Positions 33,380 to 40,836 of a stretch of DNA of 64,000 bases are shown here, piece after piece. Each line of letters begins with the position of its first letter. Position 1 is the first letter of the stretch. Where the stretch lies: NCBI GenBank assembly GCA_033856025.1, contig JAWVFQ010000037.1, forward strand, positions 186,001 through 250,000, read 5' to 3'. Made by a program: the position numbers and the translations under genes. Source of the stretch: AC-38 sp033856025. Its GTDB lineage: Bacteria > Actinomycetota > Thermoleophilia > Solirubrobacterales > Solirubrobacteraceae. Below the pieces are notes generated by a model, which did not search any database, was not told the DNA's origin, and saw nothing but the letters and a program-made list of their open reading frames with translations.

Positions 33380-34763
33380 GCGCGGAGCGGTGCGACGACT
33401 GAGCCGACTGCCGGTCCGCGTTCGCGTGACGCTCGCCTTCACCGGCGCGATGGCGGTCGTGCTCGCGGCCACCGGCCTGTTCCTCTACCTGCGCCTGGGC
33501 TCCGAGCTCGACTCGACGATCGACCAGGGGCTGCGCTCGCGCTCCGACGACCTGGCCGCGCTGGTCCAGCGCGACGGCGGCGCGGCGATCGCATCGCGCG
33601 GCGAGAGCCTGGCGCAGGTCCTCGACGCGTCGGGTCGGGTGCTCGACGGCTCGGCCGGGGTGCGCACGCGGCCTCTGCTGCGGGGCGCGCGGCTGCGCGC
33701 CGCGCTGCGCCATCCGGTGATGTTCGAGCCCGGTCACGTCCCCGGCGTCGACGCCGACACCGCGCGCTTCCTGGCGCGACCGGTCACCGTCCGGGGGCGC
33801 CGTCTGGTCGTGGTGGTCGGCGCACCGCTGGAGGGTCGGGGCGACGCGTTGGGCAACCTCCAGGGCCTGCTGGCGGTCGGGCTCCCGGCGGCCCTGCTGC
33901 TGGCCGCGCTGGCCGGCTACGCCGCCACGGCCGCGGCGCTGCGCCCGGTCGACCGGATGCGCCGCCGCGCGGCCGACATCCAGGCCAGCGACACGGGGCG
34001 CCGGCTGCCGGTCCCTCCCGCGGACGACGAGATCGGCCGCCTCGGCGAGACGCTCAACACGATGCTGGGCCGCCTGGAGGCCGCGTTCGAGCGCGAGCGC
34101 CGGCTCGTCGCCGACGCCAGCCACGAGCTGCGCACGCCGCTGGCGGTCCTCAAGAGCGAGCTGGAGCTGGCCCTGCGGGGCGGGCGCTCCGCGAGCGAGC
34201 TCGAGGCGGCGCTGCGCTCGGCCGCCGAGGAGACCGACCGCCTCAGCCAGCTCACCGAGGACCTGCTGGTGATCGCCGCGTCCGACCAGGGACGCCTGCC
34301 GGTCCAGCTGTCCGAGGTCGGGGCGGCGGAGGTGATGGAGGGAGTCCGCGCGCGCTTCGAGCGCCGCGCCGGCGAGCGCTCCGCCCGCATCGAGGTGAGC
34401 GCGCCGGACGACCTCACGCTGCTGGCCGACCCGCTGCGCCTCGAGCAGGCGCTGGGCAACCTGGTCGACAACGCCCTGCGCTACGGCGCGTCGCACGTCG
34501 AGCTGGCCGCGGAGGCCGCCGCGACGCACACCCGCCTGCACGTGCGCGACGACGGCCCGGGGTTCCCCGACGACTTCGCCGCGCACGCCTTCGAGCGCTT
34601 CACGCGCGCCGACGCCGCCCGGGGACGGGGCGGCGCCGGACTGGGCCTCGCCATCGTCGAGACCATTGCCCGGGCGCAGGGGGGAAGCGCCGGAGCGGCG
34701 AACCGGCCCGCGGGTGGCGCCGACGTGTGGGTCGACGTCCCGCGGGCCGGTCCTGGGCCCTAG
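33378..34763 (+). CDS. Sensor histidine kinase (system 2)
   Basis: 461 residues from GTG 33378 (457 from GTG 33390, which fits the predicted promoter better). Two membrane helices (about 18-40 and 167-188) flank a 125-residue sensor. HAMP leads to phospho-accepting His249 (DASHELRTPLAVL), then LVDNALRYG, VRDDGPGFPDD and GAGLGLAIVETI. No regulator gene is adjacent; the matching regulator is at 39475, beyond an inverted ABC operon. Confidence 0.88.
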   Translation: MRGAVRRLSRLPVRVRVTLAFTGAMAVVLAATGLFLYLRLGSELDSTIDQGLRSRSDDLAALVQRDGGAAIASRGESLAQVLDASGRVLDGSAGVRTRPLLRGARLRAALRHPVMFEPGHVPGVDADTARFLARPVTVRGRRLVVVVGAPLEGRGDALGNLQGLLAVGLPAALLLAALAGYAATAAALRPVDRMRRRAADIQASDTGRRLPVPPADDEIGRLGETLNTMLGRLEAAFERERRLVADASHELRTPLAVLKSELELALRGGRSASELEAALRSAAEETDRLSQLTEDLLVIAASDQGRLPVQLSEVGAAEVMEGVRARFERRAGERSARIEVSAPDDLTLLADPLRLEQALGNLVDNALRYGASHVELAAEAAATHTRLHVRDDGPGFPDDFAAHAFERFTRADAARGRGGAGLGLAIVETIARAQGGSAGAANRPAGGADVWVDVPRAGPGP

Positions 34764-34809
34764 TTGCCCGGACAGTAGGCGGCGGCGATGAGCCGGCGGT
34801 GAGAGCCGC

Positions 34810-37467
34810 TCAGAGGTCGCGCAGCTCGTCCACCGCGGGCCGGCGCAGCGCCCGCAGCGTGAGGACGCCGGCCACCGTGACGGCGGCGACGGCCAGGCCG
34901 ACGACGGCCGCCAGGTAGCCCCAGGGGACGGCCGGGGCGTCGGGTGGCGGGTCGAACACGCCGGTGAGGACCCGCACGAGCATCACCGAGAGCACGCCGG
35001 CCAGCGCGCCGCCCAGCAGCACGCCCGCGCCGGTGACCAGCCCCGACTCGCCCCAGACGAACCCGCCCAGCTGGCGCCGGCGCGCGCCGAGCGCGGCGGC
35101 GATGGCGAAGGTGCGGCGGCGCTCGCGGAAGCCGAGCCCGAGCGCCAGCCCCGACGCCGCCACCGCCAGGGCCAGCGCGAAGCCGAGCTCCACGCGGGTG
35201 AGGCCCGTCAGCTCGACCGCGGTCAGGTTGGACCCGACCACGCGGCGCGAGTCGGAGATGTTCGTCACCGAGGCGCCGGTCCCCACGACGCGGCTCACGC
35301 GCTGCGCCACCGTTCGCGGGCTCGTGCCGTCGGTCTGGACCAGGAAGCTCCCGACCGCCGGGCTCCCGGTCATCTGGGCCACGTAGTTCGCGTTGGCCAC
35401 CAGGAACGAGTCCGTCGGCGCGGTGGGGAACTCCTTGGCCACGCCCGCGTAGTGGAAGGGGACCGTGCGCAGCGCGTGGGTGCGCCCGTCCTGCAGGCGC
35501 AGGCGCAGGAGGTCGCCCGGGTGCAGCTGGAAGTCCTTGACCGTCTCCGCGCTGACCAGGACGGAGTCCGGGCGCTTGGCGATCCGCGACATCAGGTCGT
35601 GCGCGGAGCCGCCCTGGAACCAGGCGTTCTGCAGCTTGCCCGCCGAGCCGATGGTGGCAGGCCGCACGCCGTAGAGGTCCTGGAGGTCCGCGCCGACGTA
35701 GGCGAAGCGGTGCTGGAGCGGCTCGACGCTGCTGACCCCCTTGATCCGCTCCAGCCGCTGCGCGCCCGCGGGGCCGACCTGCGCGCTGGGCGACTGCGTG
35801 ACGGTGACGTCGGCGCCGTTGGTGAGGCGCGCGTCGACCTCGGCCTGCTGCTTGTAGGTGGAGTTGAACACCGCGGTGGAGCCGGCGAAGGCGAGCGTCA
35901 GGGCCAGCAGAGTCACGGAGCGCGCGAGCAGGCGGCGCTCGCGGCCCAGCGTGGCGGCCACGATCGGCGCCAGCCGGCCCGCCACCGGGCGCAGCGCGCG
36001 CCCAAGCGGGCCGCGGCCGTGCGCCAGCACGCCCTCGGCGATCCGGTAGGCCAGCAGCCCTCCGCCGATCCACGCCAGCACGGGAGCCAGCAGCGCGTAC
36101 CAGTTGACCTGTACCTGGGGGACGCCCTCCGGCGCCAGGACCAGCTGATAGCCGTTGCGCGACGACTGCCAGTAGACGAGCCCGGCCACGGCCAGCGCCG
36201 CGAAGTCGAGGCCGTAGCGCATCCACAGGGGCGCACGCTCGCGGCGGCCCACCGCGCGGCGCTGGGCGGCCACGGTCAGCGCCCGCGCGTCACGCCAGGC
36301 CGGGACGGCGATGGCGCCGGCGGCAATTGCGATCCCGGCGAGCGCGGCGCCGCCGGCCCACAGCGCGGCGGCCAGGTGGCTGGCGCCGAAGGAGGCGGTG
36401 CCGAACGCCGAGTGGCCCACGAGCAACGCCAGGGCCAGCCCGGCTGCGACCCCGACCGCCGCCGCCAGGCCGGCCTCGGCCAGGGCCAGGCGCACCAGCG
36501 CGCCGGTCGACGCTCCCCGCGCGCGCAGCAGCGCGAGGTCGCGGCGGCGGCGCTCGGCGCCCGCGGCGGCCACGGCCATCGTGACCAGCCCGGCCAGGAT
36601 CGCGCCGGGCACGCCGAGGAACAGGAAGAGCAGCTGCGCGTACAGCGCGTCCCCGCGCGCCTTGTCCAGCGCGGCGCCCAGGTTGTCGCCGACCAGGCCC
36701 GTGCCGGCCAGCCGGGTCTCGAGGTTGCGCGCCTGCCCGCTCACCCGCGTGAACGCCGCGCCGGGGCTGTGGGGCAGCCGGCGGTCCAGGGCGACGTGCA
36801 CCTGCTGGGCGACCCCGGTCGCGCCACGCTCGATACGGGCGAACTGCGCCGCCGGCAGCAGGACCACGTTGTCCGGCGGTGCCTGGGCCTGTGCCCCCGG
36901 CGGCGCGCCGACCTGCTGGAAGAGGGAGTCCGCGGCCGGGAGGTCGACGACGCCGTCGACCCGGACCGCCGCCGGCGGGCCGCCGGTGCGCCCGATGCGC
37001 ACGGTGTCGCCGGGGCGCACGTGCAGGTTGGACGCCGTCTGCTGGAAGACCAGGACCCCGCTCCCCCGGCCCGCCAGCGTGCGCAGCTCGCCCGGGAAGG
37101 CGCGCGAGTAGCCGGGAGCCAGGCCGAGCACGCGCCCCGGGCCGGTGTGCTGGACCGTCCCGCCGGTGCTCGCCGACAGCCCGGTCGTGGGCGCGAAGCT
37201 CACCGGCTGCGCGCGGGTGACGCCGGGGAAGGCGCGCACCTTGGCCAGCAGCGCCTGGGGATCGGCGCCGGGACGGCCCTGGACCTGCCAGTCCACGGGC
37301 ACGCGCGCGGCGGCGCGGGTGGTCATCCGCGACGTCGTCGCGGACAGGAAGGTGCCGATGGAGGCGACGAGCGCGACGCCGACCGCCACGCCCAGCGCGG
37401 TCGCGCCCAGGCGGACGCGCCGGTGGGCGAGCAGGCCGCTCAGCCAGGGCAGCGCGAGCGTCCTCAT
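34810..37467 (-). CDS. FtsX-type ABC permease, 885 residues
   Basis: A LolE/MacB-like permease with one N-terminal helix, a large extracytoplasmic domain, three helices (about 255-400), a second helix-domain-helix set starting near residue 455, and three terminal helices (about 745-875). The duplicated FtsX plan matches exporters or mechanotransmitters for lipoproteins, peptides or antibiotics. ATG overlaps the TGA of the second ATPase gene. Its two halves could each pair with one of the two ATPases encoded upstream. Confidence 0.85.
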   Translation of the reverse strand: MRTLALPWLSGLLAHRRVRLGATALGVAVGVALVASIGTFLSATTSRMTTRAAARVPVDWQVQGRPGADPQALLAKVRAFPGVTRAQPVSFAPTTGLSASTGGTVQHTGPGRVLGLAPGYSRAFPGELRTLAGRGSGVLVFQQTASNLHVRPGDTVRIGRTGGPPAAVRVDGVVDLPAADSLFQQVGAPPGAQAQAPPDNVVLLPAAQFARIERGATGVAQQVHVALDRRLPHSPGAAFTRVSGQARNLETRLAGTGLVGDNLGAALDKARGDALYAQLLFLFLGVPGAILAGLVTMAVAAAGAERRRRDLALLRARGASTGALVRLALAEAGLAAAVGVAAGLALALLVGHSAFGTASFGASHLAAALWAGGAALAGIAIAAGAIAVPAWRDARALTVAAQRRAVGRRERAPLWMRYGLDFAALAVAGLVYWQSSRNGYQLVLAPEGVPQVQVNWYALLAPVLAWIGGGLLAYRIAEGVLAHGRGPLGRALRPVAGRLAPIVAATLGRERRLLARSVTLLALTLAFAGSTAVFNSTYKQQAEVDARLTNGADVTVTQSPSAQVGPAGAQRLERIKGVSSVEPLQHRFAYVGADLQDLYGVRPATIGSAGKLQNAWFQGGSAHDLMSRIAKRPDSVLVSAETVKDFQLHPGDLLRLRLQDGRTHALRTVPFHYAGVAKEFPTAPTDSFLVANANYVAQMTGSPAVGSFLVQTDGTSPRTVAQRVSRVVGTGASVTNISDSRRVVGSNLTAVELTGLTRVELGFALALAVAASGLALGLGFRERRRTFAIAAALGARRRQLGGFVWGESGLVTGAGVLLGGALAGVLSVMLVRVLTGVFDPPPDAPAVPWGYLAAVVGLAVAAVTVAGVLTLRALRRPAVDELRDL

Positions 37468-38180
37468 GCCGGCGCCGGCTCCGCGGCGAGCGACAGGCGG
37501 CCGTCGCGCATCTCCCAGCGCTCCGGCAGGCGTGCCGCCACCTCGAGGTCGTGCGTGGAGACGACGAGCGCGGAGCCGGCGTGCGACGCCGCCTCCAGCA
37601 GCGCGTCGACCACCTCGGCCGCGTTGGCGTGGTCGAGCTGGCCCGTCGGCTCGTCGGCCAGCAGCAGTCGGGGACGTCCGACCAGCGCCCGCGCCACGGC
37701 CACGCGCTGGGCCTGGCCGCCGGAGATCTCCTCGGGCAGCTTGTCGGCCAGGTCGAGCAGCTCGAGACGCTCGAGCGCCGCCCGGGCGCGCCGGCGCGCG
37801 TCGCCCGCGTCCACGCCCTCGAGCAGCAGGGGCAGCTCGGCGTTCTCCTCCACGGTGAGCGGCGGCAGGAGGCTGGGCCCCTGGAACACCATCGCGACGG
37901 GTCCCGGGCGCAGCGCCTCGGGCGGCCCGATCGCCGGCCAGGTGACGGTGCCCGACGTCGGGTCCTCCAGGCCGGCCATGAGGTGCAGCAGCGTCGACTT
38001 CCCGGAGCCCGAAGGCCCCACCAGCGCGACCCGCGCGCCGGGCGCGACCTCGCAGTCGGTCGCCTGCAGCGCCACCACCTGCGCCGGGCCGGACCCGTAG
38101 GTCCGTGCCGCACCGTCGCAGCGGACCAGCGGCGCGGTCACGCCGCGACCGTCCTTGCGGGCGAGCGGCTCGGCCGTCAT
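37464..38180 (-). CDS. ABC ATPase of the LolD/MacB type (second)
   Basis: 238 residues. Walker A VGPSGSGKSTLL, Q-loop MVFQGPSLLPPLTVEEN, signature ISGGQAQRVAVARAL, Walker B LLLADEPTGQLD and switch His in VSTHD are all intact. Its ATG overlaps the stop of the first ATPase gene, and its stop overlaps the permease ATG. It should power the permease from the cytoplasmic side. Confidence 0.9.
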   Translation of the reverse strand: MTAEPLARKDGRGVTAPLVRCDGAARTYGSGPAQVVALQATDCEVAPGARVALVGPSGSGKSTLLHLMAGLEDPTSGTVTWPAIGPPEALRPGPVAMVFQGPSLLPPLTVEENAELPLLLEGVDAGDARRRARAALERLELLDLADKLPEEISGGQAQRVAVARALVGRPRLLLADEPTGQLDHANAAEVVDALLEAASHAGSALVVSTHDLEVAARLPERWEMRDGRLSLAAEPAPA

Positions 38181-38842
38181 GCCGCCACCCGCCCGTCGCG
38201 GAGCTTGACCTCGCGGTCGGCCGCGGCGGCCACCGCGTCGCTGTGGGTGACGATCAGCACCGCCGTCCCGGCGTCCGCCCGCTCGCGCAGCAGGCGCAGG
38301 ACCTGCGCCGCCGTCTCGGCGTCGACCTCGCCCGTCGGCTCGTCGGCCAGCAGCACCGCCGGGTCGTTGGCCAGCGCGACCGCCAGCCCGGCGCGGGCGA
38401 GCTCGCCGCCCGACAGCTGCGCCGGCCGCGCGGCCGCGCGCGACGCCACGCCGCAGCGGTCCAGCACCTCGGTGCGCCATGCCGCGTCGGTGCGACGCCC
38501 GCCCAGGCTCTGGGCCAGCGCGAAGTTGCCCGTGACCGACATGTGGCCGACCAGGTTGGCCTGCTGGAACAGCACTCCGATGCGCCGCGCGCGCACCTGC
38601 GCGCGCTCCTCCTCCGGCCGCCGCGTCAGCCGCTCGCCGTCCACCCGCACCTGCCCGCCGTCGGGCTCGTCGAGCCCGGCCAGGCAGGCCAGCAGCGTGG
38701 ACTTGCCCGACCCGGAGGGCCCGGTGACCGCCACGACCTCACCGGGTGCCAGGTGCAGCGTGACGCCCTTCAGCGCCAGGGTCTCGTCGTCGCCCGCGTG
38801 GTAGAAGCGGTACAGGCTGTCGGCGTCCAGCGCGTTCATCAT
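38177..38842 (-). CDS. ABC ATPase of the LolD/MacB type (first)
   Basis: 221 residues. Walker A VTGPSGSGKSTLL, Q-loop VLFQQANLVGHMSVTGN, signature LSGGELARAGLAVAL, Walker B VLLADEPTGEVD and IVTHSD switch His are present, so it is not a degenerate copy. The sequence differs clearly from the second ATPase, so a heterodimer is likely. ATGA overlaps join it to the lipoprotein gene upstream and to the second ATPase gene downstream. Confidence 0.9.
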   Translation of the reverse strand: MMNALDADSLYRFYHAGDDETLALKGVTLHLAPGEVVAVTGPSGSGKSTLLACLAGLDEPDGGQVRVDGERLTRRPEEERAQVRARRIGVLFQQANLVGHMSVTGNFALAQSLGGRRTDAAWRTEVLDRCGVASRAAARPAQLSGGELARAGLAVALANDPAVLLADEPTGEVDAETAAQVLRLLRERADAGTAVLIVTHSDAVAAAADREVKLRDGRVAA

Positions 38843-39378
38843 CCGAAGCGCAGGGAGCTCGTGACGAGCTTCCACGGGTCGACGTTGTCGGCGCCCTTGG
38901 GCCCCGCGAGGTCGAGGATCACCCGCCGGCCGCTCTTGAAGAAGACGTAGCGCTCGACCACGTCGCGCCGCGTGCGCCCCGTCACGGGATCGGGCCGGCC
39001 GTTGGCCTCGTAGACCACGCGCGTCGCCTTCCCGGCCGGGCGCCTGACGACGGTCACGCGGGCCCGCGGGTTGGCCCGCCGGGCCTCGGACGGGGTCAGC
39101 GGGGCGTGCGCCGGCATGGCCCGCATGCCGATCGAGTTGAGCTTGTCGGTGAACGTCACCGTGCCGCCCGCCGTGGAGCGCGCCCAGCCCTCGGGCACCT
39201 TCACGGAGAAGCCGCCGCCCGGCGGGGCGTAGCGCACGTAGGCCTGGTTGTCGGGGATGTCGCCGGCCGGGCTGGACTCGGCGGGCGTGGAGGCGGAGTG
39301 CGAGGAGGGAGATGAGGCCGATGAGCCGCATCCAACGAGCGCGGCGCTCAGCACGAGGAGGGGAACGAGTCGTCTCAT
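38839..39378 (-). CDS. Lipoprotein of the ABC operon
   Basis: 179 residues. The signal peptide ends in LSAALVGC, a lipobox with Cys17. A Ser/Pro-rich tether follows, then a beta domain (YAPPGGGFSVKVPEGWARS, then FKSGRRVILDLAGPKG) like the PsbP/LpqN-type fold. First gene of the operon; overlaps the first ATPase gene by ATGA. It could present substrate to the permease or sense envelope state. A system 2-type operator lies 22 bases before the ATG. Confidence 0.82.
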   Translation of the reverse strand: MRRLVPLLVLSAALVGCGSSASSPSSHSASTPAESSPAGDIPDNQAYVRYAPPGGGFSVKVPEGWARSTAGGTVTFTDKLNSIGMRAMPAHAPLTPSEARRANPRARVTVVRRPAGKATRVVYEANGRPDPVTGRTRRDVVERYVFFKSGRRVILDLAGPKGADNVDPWKLVTSSLRFG

Positions 39379-39385
39379 GCGGTGC

Positions 39386-39417
39386 AGGCTGCCCGTCCCG
39401 GATGAGAGCGCGATGAG
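39386..39417 (-). promoter_or_regulatory. System 2 operator before the lipoprotein/ABC operon
   Basis: Minus strand: CTCATC (39417-39412) and CTCATC (39406-39401), exact direct repeats at 11-base spacing. A weak -10, CAGCCT (39391-39386), follows after nine bases, and the ATG lies seven bases beyond it. Confidence 0.55.
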
Positions 39418-39437
39418 GCGGGGATGGGAGAGGCGTC

Positions 39438-39468
39438 CTCATCTGGCTCTCATCCCCGCCGGGATACT
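39438..39468 (+). promoter_or_regulatory. System 2 operator and -10 before the regulator gene
   Basis: CTCATC (39438-39443) and CTCATC (39449-39454) repeat exactly with an 11-base period. GATACT (39463-39468) follows, and the regulator's GTG is six bases further at 39475. Confidence 0.6.
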
Positions 39469-39474
39469 GGCCCT

Positions 39475-40152
39475 GTGCGCGTGCTGATCGTCGAGGACGA
39501 AGTGAAGATGGCCAGCCTCATCCGGCGCGGCCTGCGCGAGGACGGGATGGCGGCCGACGTGGCGATCAAGGGCGAGGACGCCCTGTGGATGGCGGGGGCC
39601 ACGGACTACGACGCGATCGTGCTCGACGTGATGCTGCCCGGGATGGACGGCTTCGAGGTGTGCCGGCGCCTGCGCGACAGCGGCGTGTGGTCCCCCGTCC
39701 TCATGCTCACGGCGCGCGACGCGGTGGCCGACCGCGTGGCCGGCCTGACCACCGGCGCCGACGACTACCTGGTCAAGCCCTTCTCCTTCGCCGAGCTGAT
39801 CGCCCGCCTGCGCGCGCTGGCCCGCCGCGGCCCGGTCGACCGCCCGGCGGTCCTGGAGGCCGGCGACCTGCGGCTGGACCCGGCGCGCAAACGCGTGACC
39901 CGCGGCGACGCCGACATCGCGCTATCGGCCAAGGAGTTCGCGCTGCTGGAGACCTTCATGCGCCGGCCCGGCGAGGTGCTGGACCGCTTCCACCTGCTCG
40001 AGCATGCCTGGGACTACGAGTACGAGAACCGCTCCAACGTCGTCGACGTCTACGTGCGTTACCTGCGCGAGAAGATCGACCGTCCGTTCGGCGTGGCCTC
40101 GCTGGAGACGGTCCGCGGCGCGGGCTACCGGCTGCGCGCCGACGGCGGTTAG
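39475..40152 (+). CDS. OmpR-family response regulator (system 2)
   Basis: 225 residues. Asp8, phospho-acceptor Asp51 (VLDVMLPGMDG), Thr79 and Lys101 form the receiver site; the winged helix includes LSAKEFALLETFMRRPGEVL and DVYVRYLREKID. GTG 39475, immediately followed by CGC GTG, is six bases after GATACT and gives the canonical VRVLIVEDE start, so the message is probably leaderless. It likely pairs with the kinase at 33378 and controls itself, the kinase and the ABC operon. Confidence 0.9.
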   Translation: MRVLIVEDEVKMASLIRRGLREDGMAADVAIKGEDALWMAGATDYDAIVLDVMLPGMDGFEVCRRLRDSGVWSPVLMLTARDAVADRVAGLTTGADDYLVKPFSFAELIARLRALARRGPVDRPAVLEAGDLRLDPARKRVTRGDADIALSAKEFALLETFMRRPGEVLDRFHLLEHAWDYEYENRSNVVDVYVRYLREKIDRPFGVASLETVRGAGYRLRADGG

Positions 40153-40172
40153 ACCGGCAAGCCGTCGAAAAG

Positions 40173-40187
40173 GCCGCTAGTTGCGGC
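40173..40187 (+). terminator. Weak hairpin after the system 2 regulator
   Basis: GCCGC (40173-40177) and GCGGC (40183-40187) flank TAGTT, followed by ACATTT. A short terminator-like hairpin 20 bases after the regulator stop. Confidence 0.35.
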
Positions 40188-40216
40188 ACATTTCCGTGTC
40201 AAATACGGATGCGCAC

Positions 40217-40244
40217 TTGATCGGCGGGGGCGGACGGCGTAAAC
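40217..40244 (+). promoter_or_regulatory. Candidate promoter before the zinc-ribbon gene
   Basis: TTGATC (40217-40222), 16-base spacer, GTAAAC (40239-40244). It lies about 70 bases before the GTG of the small CxxC protein. Weak match. Confidence 0.3.
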
Positions 40245-40312
40245 CGCGCCATGAGCGGCTCTCCGCCGCCGCGGACCCCCGGCAGACGTCTCGACGATTC
40301 GGAGGGCAGATC

Positions 40313-40510
40313 GTGAGCAGCTTCACGCGGTGCCGGAAGTGTCGAGCTCTTGTGGACCGCGAGGTGGCCTATGCGATCGGCGACGCTTGCCCGACGTGCC
40401 TCGCCCCGTTGGTCGCCGCGCCCGTCGGCCGCTTCCAGCGCCCGTCGCCGGGCTCCGCCCGCGGCCCCGCGCCGCGCCCGAAGTCGCCCGTCCGCCCGGC
40501 CCGCGCCTGA
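40313..40510 (+). CDS. Small zinc-ribbon-like protein
   Basis: 65 residues from GTG, with GGAGGG about eight bases upstream. Two cysteine pairs, CRKC near residue 7 and CPTC near residue 26, form a possible zinc ribbon (RCRKCRALVDRE, then GDACPTCLAPLV). The Pro/Arg-rich tail is probably disordered. Function unknown; too small for a clear family call. Confidence 0.6.
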   Translation: MSSFTRCRKCRALVDREVAYAIGDACPTCLAPLVAAPVGRFQRPSPGSARGPAPRPKSPVRPARA

Positions 40511-40560
40511 ACCCATCGGCGGCCGGTGTTGCGTCCCCCGCTTCGGGGTAGGGGCCACAC

Positions 40561-40833
40561 ATGCCCAGAACAGATATGTCAGAGCCGACCGAGACCCCTC
40601 GCGAGCTGGACCGCACGGGCGGGCGCCTGCGCGACTCCGGCGGGCGCCTGGCCGCCCTGGCCATCGCCATGGCCGTGCCCGGAGTGGTGCTGATCGTCCT
40701 CACCTCGGGCGTGATCGAGTTCTTCGGGATCGCGCTGGCGTCGCTGGCCGTGGTGCCGGGGACCATCGCGGTCGGTCTCCTGCTGTCCGGCCTGGTGGCC
40801 AAGCGCGCGGCCAAGGGCCGCTCCTTCGCCTAG
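40561..40833 (+). CDS. Small two-helix membrane protein
   Basis: 90 residues. A polar N-terminus (DMSEPTETPRELDRTGGRLR) precedes two hydrophobic helices (about 33-53 and 55-78), ending AKRAAKGRSFA. No homologue recognised. The second Met at residue 6 is an alternative start. Convergent with the esterase gene, three bases between stops. Confidence 0.6.
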   Translation: MPRTDMSEPTETPRELDRTGGRLRDSGGRLAALAIAMAVPGVVLIVLTSGVIEFFGIALASLAVVPGTIAVGLLLSGLVAKRAAKGRSFA

Positions 40834-40836
40834 CCG

